64,000 bases of DNA, taken from assembly GCA_930367205.1 (NCBI GenBank), contig CAKNEZ010000027.1, forward strand, positions 62,001 through 126,000, written 5' to 3'. Position numbers and translations under genes: made by a program. The notes under the pieces are model-generated. The model saw only the letters and a list, made by a program, of their open reading frames with translations, searched no databases and had not been told where the DNA came from. Shown in pieces: positions 34,739 through 51,000 of the stretch (position 1 is the stretch's first letter; each line of letters starts with the position of its first letter). This stretch comes from Acanthosoma haemorrhoidale. Taxonomy: Eukaryota > Arthropoda > Insecta > Hemiptera > Acanthosomatidae.

Positions 34739-37734
34739 GATAGTGCACCAAATCATTAGCACTTATTGTATCATGTGATGCGATCGTATGATCAAAGTTA
34801 CAAGAGAATGTAACATCAAAAGATGTCAATTTTGATAGTGTACCGCATCATTGGCACTCATTATATCACGTGATAGGATCGTATGATTAAAGTAACGAGT
34901 GAATATAACATCAAATGATGTCGAATATGATAATGCACCGTGACATTGGCACATATTGTATCACGTGATACGATCGTATGATTAAAGTCACGAGTAAATA
35001 TAACATCAAATGATGTCGAATATAATAATGCACCGTGACATGGGCACTTATTGTATCACGTGATACGATCGTATGATTAAAGTTACGAGTGTATACACTA
35101 ATAAATGATGTCGAATATGATAGTGCACCAAATCATTAGCACTTATTGTATCATGTGATGCGATCGTATGATTAAAGTCACGAGTGAATATAGCATCAAA
35201 TGATGTCGAATATGATAACGAACCGTGACATTGGTACTTATTGTATCACGTGATACGATCGTATGATCAAAGTTACAAGAGAATATAACATCAAATGATG
35301 TCGATTATCATAGTGTACCGCATTATTAGCACATATTGTATCACGTGATACGATCGTATGATTAAAGTTACGAGTGAATATAACATCAAATGATGTCGAA
35401 TATGATAATGCACCGTGACATTGGCACTCATTGTATCACGTGATACGATCGTATGATTAAAGTCACGAGTGAATATAACATCAAATGATGTCAATTATGA
35501 TAGTGTTCCGTATCATAAGCACTCATTGTATCACGTGATACGATCGTATGATGAAAGTTACGAGTGAATATAACATCAAATGATGTCGATTATGATAGTG
35601 TTCCGTATCATAAGCAATCATTGTATCACGTGATGCGATCGTATGATTAAAGTTACAATTGAATATAACATCAAATGATGTCGATTATAATCGTATACCG
35701 CTTTATTAGCATACATTGTATCACGTGATGCGATCGTATGATTAAAGTAACGAGTAAATATAACATCAAATGATGTCGAATGTAATAATGCACCGTTACA
35801 TGGGCACTTATTGTATCACGTGATACGATCGTATGATTAAAGTTACGAGTGTATACACTAATAAATGATGTCGAATATGATAGTGCACCAAATCATTAGC
35901 ACTTATTGTATCATGTGATGCAATCGTATGATTAAAGTTACAAGTGACTATAACATCAAATGATGTCGATTATAATAGTGTACTGCATTATTAGCACACA
36001 TTGTATCATGTGATGCGATCGTTTGATTAAAGTAACGAGTAAATATAACATCAAATGATGTCGAATATAATAATGCACCGTTACATGGGCACTTATTGTA
36101 TCACGTGATACGATCGTATGATTAAAGTTACGAGTGTATACACTAATAAATGATGTCGAATATGATAGTGCACCAAATCATTAGCACTTATTGTATCATG
36201 TGATGCGATCGTATGATCAAAGTTACAAGAGAATGTAACATCAAAAGATGTCAATTTTGATAGTGTACCGCATCATTGGCACTCATTATATCACGTGATA
36301 GGATCGTATGATTAAAGTAACGAGTGAATATAACATCAAATGATGTCGAATATGATAATGCACTGTGACATTGGCACATATTGTATCACGTGATACGATC
36401 GTATGATTAAAGTCACGAGTAAATATAACATCAAATGATGTCGAATATAATAATGCACCGTGACATGGGCACTTATTGTATCACGTGATACGATCGTATG
36501 ATTAAAGTTACGAGTGTATACACTAATAAATGATGTCGAATATGATAGTGCACCAAATCATTAGCACTTATTGTATCATGTGATGCGATCGTATGATCAA
36601 AGTTACAAGAGAATATAACATCAAATGATGTCGATTATCATAGTGTACCGCATTATTAGCACATATTGTATCACGTGATACGATCGTATGATCAAAGTTA
36701 CGAGTGAATATAACATCAAATGATGTCGATTATGATAGTGTTCCGTATCATAAGCAACCATTGTATCACGTGATGCGATCGTATGATTAAAGTTACAATT
36801 GAATATAACATCAAATGATGTCGATTATAATGGTATACCGCTTTATTAGCATACATTGTATCACGTGATACGATCGCATGATTAAAGTTACGAGTGAATA
36901 TAACATCAAATGATGTCGAATATGATAATGCACCGTGACATTGGCACTTATTGTTTCACGTGATACGATCTTATGATTAAAGTTACGAGTGTATACACCA
37001 TTAAATGATGTCGAATATGATAGTGCACCAAATCATTAGCACACATTGTATCATGTGATGCGATCGTATGATTAAAGTAACGAGTAAATATAACATCAAA
37101 TGATGTCGAATATAATAATGCACCGTTACATGGGCACTTATTGTATCACGTGATACGATCGTATGATTAAAGTTACGAGTGTATACACTAATAAATGATG
37201 TCAAATATGATAGTGCACCAAATCATTAGCACTTATTGTATCATGTGATGCGATCGTATGATCAAAGTTACAAGAGAATGTAACATCAAAAGATGTCAAT
37301 TTTGATAGTGTACCGCATCATTGGCACTCATTATATCACGTGATAGGATCGTATGATTAAAGTAACGAGTGAATATAACATCAAATGATGTCGAATATGA
37401 TAATGCAGTGTGACATTGGCACATATTGTATCACGTGATACGATCGTATGATTAAAGTCACGAGTAAATATAACATCAAATGATGTCGAATATAATAATG
37501 CACCGTGACATGGGCACTTATTGTATCACGTGATACGATCGTATGATTAAAGTTACGAGTGTATACACTAATAAATGATGTCGAATATGATAGTGCACCA
37601 AATCATTAGCACTTATTGTATCATGTGATGCGATCGTATGATCAAAGTTACAAGAGAATATAACATCAAATGATGTCGATTATCATAGTACCGCATTATT
37701 AGCACATATTGTATCACGTGATACGATCGTATGA
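34739..37734. repeat. Duplicated satellite block (partner 56775-59770, offset 22036 bp)
   Basis: About 31.5 monomers recur in the same order at an offset of 232 x 95 minus 4, the minus 4 coming from 2-bp deletions lying between. Shared rare variants include GATAACGAACC with TTGGTAC (35211 and 57247), CAACCATTG (36755 and 58791), and the 2-bp deletion near 37688 and 59725. Single-base differences are few. Confidence 0.75.
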
Positions 37735-40337
37735 TCAAAGTTACGAGTGAATATAACATCAAATGATGTCGATTATGATAGTGTTCCGTATCATAAGCAA
37801 TCATTGTATCACGTGATGCGATCGTATGATTAAAGTTACAATTGAATATAACATCAAATGATGTCGATTATAATGGTATACCGCTTTATTAGCATACATT
37901 GTATCACGTGATACGATCGCATGATTAAAGTTACGAGTGAATATAACATCAAATGATGTCGAATATGATAATGCACCGAGACATTGGCACTTATTGTTTC
38001 ACGTGATACGATCTTATGATTAAAGTTACGAGTGTATACACCATTAAATGATGTCGAATATGATAGTGTGTCGTAGCATTTACACTCATTGTATCACGTG
38101 ATTCGATCGTATGATTAAAGTTACGAGTGAATATAACATCAAATGATGTCGAATATGATAATGAACCGTGACATTGGCACTTATTGTATCACGTGATACG
38201 ATCGTATGAATAAAGTTACAGGTGAATATAACATCAAATGATGTTGATTATGATAGTGTTCCGTATCATAAGCAATCATTGTATCACGTGATGCGATCGT
38301 ATAATTAAAGTTACGAGTAAATATAACATCAAATAATGTCAAATATGAAAGTGTACCGCATCATTAGCACACATTGTATCACGTGATACGATCGTATGAT
38401 TAAAGTAACGAGTGAATATAACATCAAATGATGTCGATTATAATGGTTTACTGCTTTATTAGCACACATTCTATCACGTGATACGATCGTATGATTAAAG
38501 TTACGAGTGAATATAACATCAAATGATGTCGAATATGATAATGCACTGTGACATTGGCACTTATTGTATCACGTGATACGATCGTATGATTAAAGTTACG
38601 AGTGTATACACTATTAAATGATGTCGAATATGATAGTGCACCAAATCATTAGCACTTATTGTATCATGTGATGCAATCGTATGATTAAAGTTACAAGTGA
38701 CTATAACATCAAATGATGTCGATTATAATAGTGTACTGCATTATTAGCACACATTGTATCATGTGATGCGATCGTATGATTAAAGTAACGAGTGAATATA
38801 ACATCAAATGATGTCGAATATGATAATGCACCGTGACATTGGCACATATTGTATCACGTGATACGATCGTATGATTATAGTCACGAGTAAATATAACATC
38901 AAATGATGTCGAATATAATAATGCACCGTTACATGGGCACTTATTGTATCACGTGATACGATCGTATGATTAAAGTTACGAGTGTATACACTAATAAATG
39001 ATGTCGAATATGATAGTGCACCAAATCATTAGCACTTATTGTATCATGTGATGCGATCGTATGATCAAAGTTACAAGAGAATGTAACATCAAAAGATGTC
39101 AATTTTGATAGTGTACCGCATCATTGGCACTCATTATATCACGTGATAGGATCGTATGATTAAAGTAACGAGTGAATATAACATCAAATGATGTCGAATA
39201 TGATAATGCACCGTGACATTGGCACATATTGTATCACGTGATACGATCGTATGATTAAAGTCACGAGTAAATATAACATCAAATGATGTCGAATATAATA
39301 ATGCACCGTGACATGGGCACTTATTGTATCACGTGATACGATCGTATGATTAAAGTTACGAGTGTATACACTAATAAATGATGTCGAATATGATAGTGCA
39401 CCAAATCATTAGCACTTATTGTATCATGTGATGCGATCGTATGATTAAAGTCACGAGTGAATATAGCATCAAATGATGTCGAATATGATAACGAACCGTG
39501 ACATTGGTACTTATTGTATCACGTGATACGATCGTATGATCAAAGTTACAAGAGAATATAACATCAAATGATGTCGATTATCATAGTGTACCGCATTATT
39601 AGCACATATTGTATCACGTGATACGATCGTATGATTAAAGTTACGAGTGAATATAACATCAAATGATGTCGAATATGATAATGCACCGTGACATTGGCAC
39701 TCATTGTATCACGTGATACGATCGTATGATTAAAGTCACGAGTGAATATAACATCAAATGATGTCGATTATGATAGTGTTCCGTATCATAAGCACTCATT
39801 GTATCACGTGATACGATCGTATGATGAAAGTTACGAGTGAATATAACATCAAATGATGTCGATTATGATAGTGTTCCGTATCATAAGCAATCATTGTATC
39901 ACGTGATGCGATCGTATGATTAAAGTTACAATTGAATATAACATCAAATGATGTCGATTATAATCGTATACCGCTTTATTAGCATACATTGTATCACGTG
40001 ATGCGATCGTATGATTAAAGTAACGAGTAAATATAACATCAAATGATGTCGAATATAATAATGCACCGTTACATGGGCACTTATTGTATCACGTGATACG
40101 ATCGTATGATTAAAGTTACGAGTGTATACACTAATAAATGATGTCGAATATGATAGTGCACCAAATCATTAGCACTTATTGTATCATGTGATGCAATCGT
40201 ATGATTAAAGTTACAAGTGACTATAACATCAAATGATGTCGATTATAATAGTGTACTGCATTATTAGCACACATTGTATCATGTGATGCGATCGTTTGAT
40301 TAAAGTAACGAGTAAATATAACATCAAATGATGTCGA
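36902..40337. repeat. Duplicated satellite block (partner 47540-50975, offset 10638 bp)
   Basis: About 36 monomers recur at 112 x 95 minus 2. Shared markers include the 2-bp deletion (37688 and 48327), ATTATAGTCACG, GATAACGAACC (39484 and 50122) and CGATCGTTTG. One difference is CGATCGTATG near 38105 against CGATCACATG in the partner. The left edge of the partner falls inside a monomer at about 47530, as expected of unequal exchange. Confidence 0.75.
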
Positions 40338-42084
40338 ATATAATAATGCACCGTTACATGGGCACTTATTGTATCACGTGATACGATCGTATGATTAAAG
40401 TTACGAGTGTATACACTAATAAATGATGTCGAATATGATAGTGCACCAAATCATTAGCACTTATTGTATCATGTGATGCGATCGTATGATCAAAGTTACA
40501 AGAGAATGTAACATCAAAAGATGTCAATTTTGATAGTGTACCGCATCATTGGCACTCATTATATCACGTGATAGGATCGTATGATTAAAGTAACGAGTGA
40601 ATATAACATCAAATGATGTCGAATATGATAATGCACTGTGACATTGGCACATATTGTATCACGTGATACGATCGTATGATTAAAGTCACGAGTAAATATA
40701 ACATCAAATGATGTCGAATATGATAATGAACCGTGACATTGGCACTTATTGTATCACGTGATACGATCGTATGAATAAAGTTACAGGTGAATATAACATC
40801 AAATGATGTTGATTATGATAGTGTTCCGTATCATAAGCAATCATTGTATCACGTGATGCGATCGTATAATTAAAGTTACGAGTAAATATAACATCAAATA
40901 ATGTCAAATATGAAAGTGTACCGCATCATTAGCACACATTGTATCACGTGATACGATCGTATGATTAAAGTAACGAGTGAATATAACATCAAATGATGTC
41001 GATTATAATGGTTTACTGCTTTATTAGCACACATTCTATCACGTGATACGATCGTATGATTAAAGTTACGAGTGAATATAACATCAAATGATGTCGAATA
41101 TGATAATGCACTGTGACATTGGCACTTATTGTATCACGTGATACGATCGTATGATTAAAGTTACGAGTGTATACACTATTAAATGATGTCGAATATGATA
41201 GTGCACCAAATCATTAGCACTTATTGTATCATGTGATGCAATCGTATGATTAAAGTTACAAGTGACTATAACATCAAATGATGTCGATTATAATAGTGTA
41301 CTGCATTATTAGCACACATTGTATCATGTGATGCGATCGTATGATTAAAGTAACGAGTGAATATAACATCAAATGATGTCGAATATGATAATGCACCGTG
41401 ACATTGGCACATATTGTATCACGTGATACGATCGTATGATTATAGTCACGAGTAAATATAACATCAAATGATGTCGAATATAATAATGCACCGTTACATG
41501 GGCACTTATTGTATCACGTGATACGATCGTATGATTAAAGTTACGAGTGTATACACTAATAAATGATGTCGAATATGATAGTGCACCAAATCATTAGCAC
41601 TTATTGTATCATGTGATGCGATCGTATGATCAAAGTTACAAGAGAATGTAACATCAAAAGATGTCAATTTTGATAGTGTACCGCATCATTGGCACTCATT
41701 ATATCACGTGATAGGATCGTATGATTAAAGTAACGAGTGAATATAACATCAAATGATGTCGAATATGATAATGCACCGTGACATTGGCACTTATTGTATC
41801 ACGTGATACGATCGTATGATCAAAGTTACAAGAGAATATAACATCAAATGATGTCGATTATCATAGTGTACCGCATTATTAGCACATATTGTATCACGTG
41901 ATACGATCGTATGATTAAAGTTACGAGTGAATATAACATCAAATGATGTCGAATATAATAATGCACCGTGACATGGGCACTTATTGTATCACGTGATACG
42001 ATCGTATGATTAAAGTTACGAGTGTATACACTAATAAATGATGTCGAATATGATAGTGCACCAAATCATTAGCACTTATTGTAT

Positions 42085-45043
42085 CACGTGATACGATCGT
42101 ATGATCAAAGTTACGAGTGAATATAACATCAAATGATGTCGATTATGATAGTGTTCCGTATCATAAGCAACCATTGTATCACGTGATGCGATCGTATGAT
42201 TAAAGTTACAATTGAATATAACATCAAATGATGTCGATTATAATGGTATACCGCTTTATTAGCATACATTGTATCACGTGATACGATCGCATGATTAAAG
42301 TTACGAGTGAATATAACATCAAATGATGTCGAATATGATAATGCACCGTGACATTGGCACTTATTGTTTCACGTGATACGATCTTATGATTAAAGTTACG
42401 AGTGTATACACCATTAAATGATGTCGAATATGATAGTGCACCAAATCATTAGCACTTATTGTATCATGTGATGCAATCGTATGATTAAAGTTACAAGTGA
42501 CTATAACATCAAATGATGTCGATTATAATAGTGTACTGCATTATTAGCACACATTGTATCATGTGATGCGATCGTATGATTAAAGTAACGAGTAAATATA
42601 ACATCAAATGATGTCGAATATAATAATGCACCGTTACATGGGCACTTATTGTATCACGTGATACGATCGTATGATTAAAGTTACGAGTGTATACACTAAT
42701 AAATGATGTCGAATATGATAGTGCACCAAATCATTAGCACTTATTGTATCATGTGATGCGATCTTATGATCAAAGTTACAAGAGAATGTAACATCAAAAG
42801 ATGTCAATTTTGATAGTGTACCGCATCATTGGCACTCATTATATCACGTGATAGGATCGTATGATTAAAGTAACGAGTGAATATAACATCAAATGATGTC
42901 GAATATGATAATGCACTGTGACATTGGCACATATTGTATCACGTGATACGATCGTATGATTAAAGTCACGAGTAAATATAACATCAAATGATGTCGAATA
43001 TAATAATGCACCGTGACATGGGCACTTATTGTATCACGTGATACGATCGTATGATTAAAGTTACGAGTGTATACACTAATAAATGATGTCGAATATGATA
43101 GTGCACCAAATCATTAGCACTTATTGTATCATGTGATGCGATCGTATGATCAAAGTTACAAGAGAATATAACATCAAATGATGTCGATTATCATAGTGTA
43201 CCGAATTATTAGCACATATTGTATCACGTGATACGATCGTATGATCAAAGTTACGAGTGAATATAACATCAAATGATGTCGATTATGATAGTGTTCCGTA
43301 TCATAAGCAATCATTGTATCACGTGATGCGATCGTATGATTAAAGTTACAATTGAATATAACATCAAATGATGTCGATTATAATGGTATACCGCTTTATT
43401 AGCATACATTGTATCACGTGATACGATCGCATGATTAAAGTTACGAGTGAATATAACATCAAATGATGTCGAATATGATAATGCACCGTGACATTGGCAC
43501 TTATTGTTTCACGTGATACGATCTTATGATTAAAGTTACGAGTGTATACACCATTAAATGATGTCGAATATGATAGTGTGTCGTAGCATTTACACTCATT
43601 GTATCACGCGATTCGATCACATGATTAAAGTTACGAGTGAATATAACATCAAATGATGTCGAATATGATAATGAACCGTGACATTGGCACTTATTGTATC
43701 ACGTGATACGATCGTATGAATAAAGTTACAGGTGAATATAACATCAAATGATGTTGATTATGATAGTGTTCCGTATCATAAGCAATCATTGTATCACGTG
43801 ATGCGATCGTATAATTAAAGTTACGAGTAAATATAACATCAAATAATGTCAAATATGAAAGTGTACCGCATCATTAGCACACATTGTATCACGTGATACG
43901 ATCGTATGATTAAAGTAACGAGTGAATATAACATCAAATGATGTCGATTATAATGGTTTACTGCTTTATTAGCACACATTCTATCACGTGATACGATCGT
44001 ATGATTAAAGTTACGAGTGAATATAACATCAAATGATGTCGAATATGATAATGCACTGTGACATTGGCACTTATTGTATCACGTGATACGATCGTATGAT
44101 TAAAGTTACGAGTGTATACACTATTAAATGATGTCGAATATGATAGTGCACCAAATCATTAGCACTTATTGTATCATGTGATGCAATCGTATGATTAAAG
44201 TTACAAGTGACTATAACATCAAATGATGTCGATTATAATAGTGTACTGCATTATTAGCACACATTGTATTATGTGATGCGATCGTATGATTAAAGTAACG
44301 AGTGAATATAACATCAAATGATGTCGAATATGATAATGCACCGTGACATTGGCACATATTGTATCACGTGATACGATCGTATGATTAAAGTTACGAGTGT
44401 ATACACTAATAAATGATGTCGAATATGATAGTGCACCAAATCATTAGCACTTATTGTATCATGTGATGCGATCGTATGATCAAAGTTACAAGAGAATGTA
44501 ACATCAAAAGATGTCAATTTTGATAGTGTACCGCATCATTGGCACTCATTATATCACGTGATAGGATCGTATGATTAAAGTAACGCGTGAATATAACATC
44601 AAATGATGTCGAATATGATAATGCACCGTGACATTGGCACATATTGTATCACGTGATACGATCGTATGATTAAAGTCACGAGTAAATATAACATCAAATG
44701 ATGTCGAATATAATAATGCACCGTGACATGGGCACTTATTGTATCACGTGATACGATCGTATGATTAAAGTTACGAGTGTATACACTAATAAATGATGTC
44801 GAATATGATAGTGCACCAAATCATTAGCACTTATTGTATCATGTGATGCGATCGTATGATTAAAGTTACAAGTGACTATAACATCAAATGATGTCGATTA
44901 TAATAGTGTACTGCATTATTAGCACACATTGTATCACGTGATACGATCGTATGATTAAAGTTACGAGTGAATATAACATCAAATGATGTAGAATATGATA
45001 ATGCACTGTGACATTGGCACTTATTGTATCACGTGATACGATC
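42085..45043. repeat. Duplicated satellite block (partner 51298-54256, offset 9213 bp)
   Basis: About 31 monomers recur at 97 x 95 minus 2. Shared rare variants are CCGAATTATT (near 43202 and 52415), TTATGTGATGCG (near 44269 and 53482) and TAACGCGTG (near 44581 and 53794). The match stops at a CGATCTTATG / CGATCGTATG difference. Confidence 0.72.
43235..45043. repeat. Higher-order repeat of 1995 bp (partner 45230-47038)
   Basis: About 19 monomers repeat with a 21-monomer (1995-bp) offset, in adjacent, tandem fashion. The marker GTATAATTAAAG lies at 43809 and 45804, and the same 67-codon minus-strand frame appears at 44314 and 46309. This is the clearest short higher-order repeat in the window. 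Confidence 0.72.
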
Positions 45044-48000
45044 TTATGATTAAAGTTACGAGTGTATACACCATTAAATGATGTCGAATATGATAGTGTG
45101 TCGTAGCATTTACACTCATTGTATCACGCGATTCGATCACATGATTAAAGTTACGAGTGAATATAACATCAAATGATGTCGAATATGATAATGAACCGTG
45201 ACATTGGCACTTATTGTATCATGTGATACGATCGTATGATCAAAGTTACGAGTGAATATAACATCAAATGATGTCGATTATGATAGTGTTCCGTATCATA
45301 AGCAATCATTGTATCACGTGATGCGATCGTATGATTAAAGTTACAATTGAATATAACATCAAATGATGTCGATTATAATGGTATACCGCTTTATTAGCAT
45401 ACATTGTATCACGTGATACGATCGCATGATTAAAGTTACGAGTGAATATAACATCAAATGATGTCGAATATGATAATGCACCGTGACATTGGCACTTATT
45501 GTTTCACGTGATACGATCTTATGATTAAAGTTACGAGTGTATACACCATTAAATGATGTCGAATATGATAGTGTGTCGTAGCATTTACACTCATTGTATC
45601 ACGCGATTCGATCACATGATTAAAGTTACGAGTGAATATAACATCAAATGATGTCGAATATGATAATGAACCGTGACATTGGCACTTATTGTATCACGTG
45701 ATACGATCGTATGAATAAAGTTACAGGTGAATATAACATCAAATGATGTTGATTATGATAGTGTTCCGTATCATAAGCAATCATTGTATCACGTGATGCG
45801 ATCGTATAATTAAAGTTACGAGTAAATATAACATCAAATAATGTCAAATATGAAAGTGTACCGCATCATTAGCACACATTGTATCACGTGATACGATCGT
45901 ATGATTAAAGTAACGAGTGAATATAACATCAAATGATGTCGATTATAATGGTTTACTGCTTTATTAGCACACATTCTATCACGTGATACGATCGTATGAT
46001 TAAAGTTACGAGTGAATATAACATCAAATGATGTCGAATATGATAATGCACTGTGACATTGGCACTTATTGTATCACGTGATACGATCGTATGATTAAAG
46101 TTACGAGTGTATACACTATTAAATGATGTCGAATATGATAGTGCACCAAATCATTAGCACTTATTGTATCATGTGATGCAATCGTATGATTAAAGTTACA
46201 AGTGACTATAACATCAAATGATGTCGATTATAATAGTGTACTGCATTATTAGCACACATTGTATTATGTGATGCGATCGTATGATTAAAGTAACGAGTGA
46301 ATATAACATCAAATGATGTCGAATATGATAATGCACCGTGACATTGGCACATATTGTATCACGTGATACGATCGTATGATTAAAGTTACGAGTGTATACA
46401 CTAATAAATGATGTCGAATATGATAGTGCACCAAATCATTAGCACTTATTGTATCATGTGATGCGATCGTATGATCAAAGTTACAAGAGAATGTAACATC
46501 AAAAGATGTCAATTTTGATAGTGTACCGCATCATTGGCACTCATTATATCACGTGATAGGATCGTATGATTAAAGTAACGCGTGAATATAACATCAAATG
46601 ATGTCGAATATGATAATGCACCGTGACATTGGCACATATTGTATCACGTGATACGATCGTATGATTAAAGTCACGAGTAAATATAACATCAAATGATGTC
46701 GAATATAATAATGCACCGTGACATGGGCACTTATTGTATCACGTGATACGATCGTATGATTAAAGTTACGAGTGTATACACTAATAAATGATGTCGAATA
46801 TGATAGTGCACCAAATCATTAGCACTTATTGTATCATGTGATGCGATCGTATGATTAAAGTTACAAGTGACTATAACATCAAATGATGTCGATTATAATA
46901 GTGTACTGCATTATTAGCACACATTGTATCACGTGATACGATCGTATGATTAAAGTTACGAGTGAATATAACATCAAATGATGTAGAATATGATAATGCA
47001 CTGTGACATTGGCACTTATTGTATCACGTGATACGATCGTATGATTAAAGTTACGAGTGTATACACTATTAAATGATGTCGAATATGATAGTGCACCAAA
47101 TCATTAGCACTTATTGTATCATGTGATGCGATCTTATGATCAAAGTTACAAGAGAATGTAACATCAAAAGATGTCAATTTTGATAGTGTACCGCATCATT
47201 GGCACTCATTATATCACGTGATAGGATCGTATGATTAAAGTAACGAGTGAATATAACATCAAATGATGTCGAATATGATAATGCACTGTGACATTGGCAC
47301 ATATTGTATCACGTGATACGATCGTATGATTAAAGTTACGAGTGTATACACTAATAAATGATGTCGAATATGATAGTGCACCAAATCATTAGCACTTATT
47401 GTATCATGTGATGCGATCTTATGATCAAAGTTACAAGAGAATGTAACATCAAAAGATGTCAATTTTGATAGTGTACCGCATCATTGGCACTCATTATATC
47501 ACGTGATAGGATCGTATGATTAAAGTTACAATTGAATATAACATCAAATGATGTCGAATATGATAATGCACCGTGACATTGGCACTTATTGTTTCACGTG
47601 ATACGATCTTATGATTAAAGTTACGAGTGTATACACCATTAAATGATGTCGAATATGATAGTGCACCAAATCATTAGCACACATTGTATCATGTGATGCG
47701 ATCGTATGATTAAAGTAACGAGTAAATATAACATCAAATGATGTCGAATATAATAATGCACCGTTACATGGGCACTTATTGTATCACGTGATACGATCGT
47801 ATGATTAAAGTTACGAGTGTATACACTAATAAATGATGTCAAATATGATAGTGCACCAAATCATTAGCACTTATTGTATCATGTGATGCGATCGTATGAT
47901 CAAAGTTACAAGAGAATGTAACATCAAAAGATGTCAATTTTGATAGTGTACCGCATCATTGGCACTCATTATATCACGTGATAGGATCGTATGATTAAAG

Positions 48001-51000
48001 TAACGAGTGAATATAACATCAAATGATGTCGAATATGATAATGCAGTGTGACATTGGCACATATTGTATCACGTGATACGATCGTATGATTAAAGTCACG
48101 AGTAAATATAACATCAAATGATGTCGAATATAATAATGCACCGTGACATGGGCACTTATTGTATCACGTGATACGATCGTATGATTAAAGTTACGAGTGT
48201 ATACACTAATAAATGATGTCGAATATGATAGTGCACCAAATCATTAGCACTTATTGTATCATGTGATGCGATCGTATGATCAAAGTTACAAGAGAATATA
48301 ACATCAAATGATGTCGATTATCATAGTACCGCATTATTAGCACATATTGTATCACGTGATACGATCGTATGATCAAAGTTACGAGTGAATATAACATCAA
48401 ATGATGTCGATTATGATAGTGTTCCGTATCATAAGCAATCATTGTATCACGTGATGCGATCGTATGATTAAAGTTACAATTGAATATAACATCAAATGAT
48501 GTCGATTATAATGGTATACCGCTTTATTAGCATACATTGTATCACGTGATACGATCGCATGATTAAAGTTACGAGTGAATATAACATCAAATGATGTCGA
48601 ATATGATAATGCACCGAGACATTGGCACTTATTGTTTCACGTGATACGATCTTATGATTAAAGTTACGAGTGTATACACCATTAAATGATGTCGAATATG
48701 ATAGTGTGTCGTAGCATTTACACTCATTGTATCACGTGATTCGATCACATGATTAAAGTTACGAGTGAATATAACATCAAATGATGTCGAATATGATAAT
48801 GAACCGTGACATTGGCACTTATTGTATCACGTGATACGATCGTATGAATAAAGTTACAGGTGAATATAACATCAAATGATGTTGATTATGATAGTGTTCC
48901 GTATCATAAGCAATCATTGTATCACGTGATGCGATCGTATAATTAAAGTTACGAGTAAATATAACATCAAATAATGTCAAATATGAAAGTGTACCGCATC
49001 ATTAGCACACATTGTATCACGTGATACGATCGTATGATTAAAGTAACGAGTGAATATAACATCAAATGATGTCGATTATAATGGTTTACTGCTTTATTAG
49101 CACACATTCTATCACGTGATACGATCGTATGATTAAAGTTACGAGTGAATATAACATCAAATGATGTCGAATATGATAATGCACTGTGACATTGGCACTT
49201 ATTGTATCACGTGATACGATCGTATGATTAAAGTTACGAGTGTATACACTATTAAATGATGTCGAATATGATAGTGCACCAAATCATTAGCACTTATTGT
49301 ATCATGTGATGCAATCGTATGATTAAAGTTACAAGTGACTATAACATCAAATGATGTCGATTATAATAGTGTACTGCATTATTAGCACACATTGTATCAT
49401 GTGATGCGATCGTATGATTAAAGTAACGAGTGAATATAACATCAAATGATGTCGAATATGATAATGCACCGTGACATTGGCACATATTGTATCACGTGAT
49501 ACGATCGTATGATTATAGTCACGAGTAAATATAACATCAAATGATGTCGAATATAATAATGCACCGTTACATGGGCACTTATTGTATCACGTGATACGAT
49601 CGTATGATTAAAGTTACGAGTGTATACACTAATAAATGATGTCGAATATGATAGTGCACCAAATCATTAGCACTTATTGTATCATGTGATGCGATCGTAT
49701 GATCAAAGTTACAAGAGAATGTAACATCAAAAGATGTCAATTTTGATAGTGTACCGCATCATTGGCACTCATTATATCACGTGATAGGATCGTATGATTA
49801 AAGTAACGAGTGAATATAACATCAAATGATGTCGAATATGATAATGCACCGTGACATTGGCACATATTGTATCACGTGATACGATCGTATGATTAAAGTC
49901 ACGAGTAAATATAACATCAAATGATGTCGAATATAATAATGCACCGTGACATGGGCACTTATTGTATCACGTGATACGATCGTATGATTAAAGTTACGAG
50001 TGTATACACTAATAAATGATGTCGAATATGATAGTGCACCAAATCATTAGCACTTATTGTATCATGTGATGCGATCGTATGATTAAAGTCACGAGTGAAT
50101 ATAGCATCAAATGATGTCGAATATGATAACGAACCGTGACATTGGTACTTATTGTATCACGTGATACGATCGTATGATCAAAGTTACAAGAGAATATAAC
50201 ATCAAATGATGTCGATTATCATAGTGTACCGCATTATTAGCACATATTGTATCACGTGATACGATCGTATGATTAAAGTTACGAGTGAATATAACATCAA
50301 ATGATGTCGAATATGATAATGCACCGTGACATTGGCACTCATTGTATCACGTGATACGATCGTATGATTAAAGTCACGAGTGAATATAACATCAAATGAT
50401 GTCGATTATGATAGTGTTCCGTATCATAAGCACTCATTGTATCACGTGATACGATCGTATGATGAAAGTTACGAGTGAATATAACATCAAATGATGTCGA
50501 TTATGATAGTGTTCCGTATCATAAGCAATCATTGTATCACGTGATGCGATCGTATGATTAAAGTTACAATTGAATATAACATCAAATGATGTCGATTATA
50601 ATCGTATACCGCTTTATTAGCATACATTGTATCACGTGATGCGATCGTATGATTAAAGTAACGAGTAAATATAACATCAAATGATGTCGAATATAATAAT
50701 GCACCGTTACATGGGCACTTATTGTATCACGTGATACGATCGTATGATTAAAGTTACGAGTGTATACACTAATAAATGATGTCGAATATGATAGTGCACC
50801 AAATCATTAGCACTTATTGTATCATGTGATGCAATCGTATGATTAAAGTTACAAGTGACTATAACATCAAATGATGTCGATTATAATAGTGTACTGCATT
50901 ATTAGCACACATTGTATCATGTGATGCGATCGTTTGATTAAAGTAACGAGTAAATATAACATCAAATGATGTCGAATATGATAATGCACTGTGACATTGG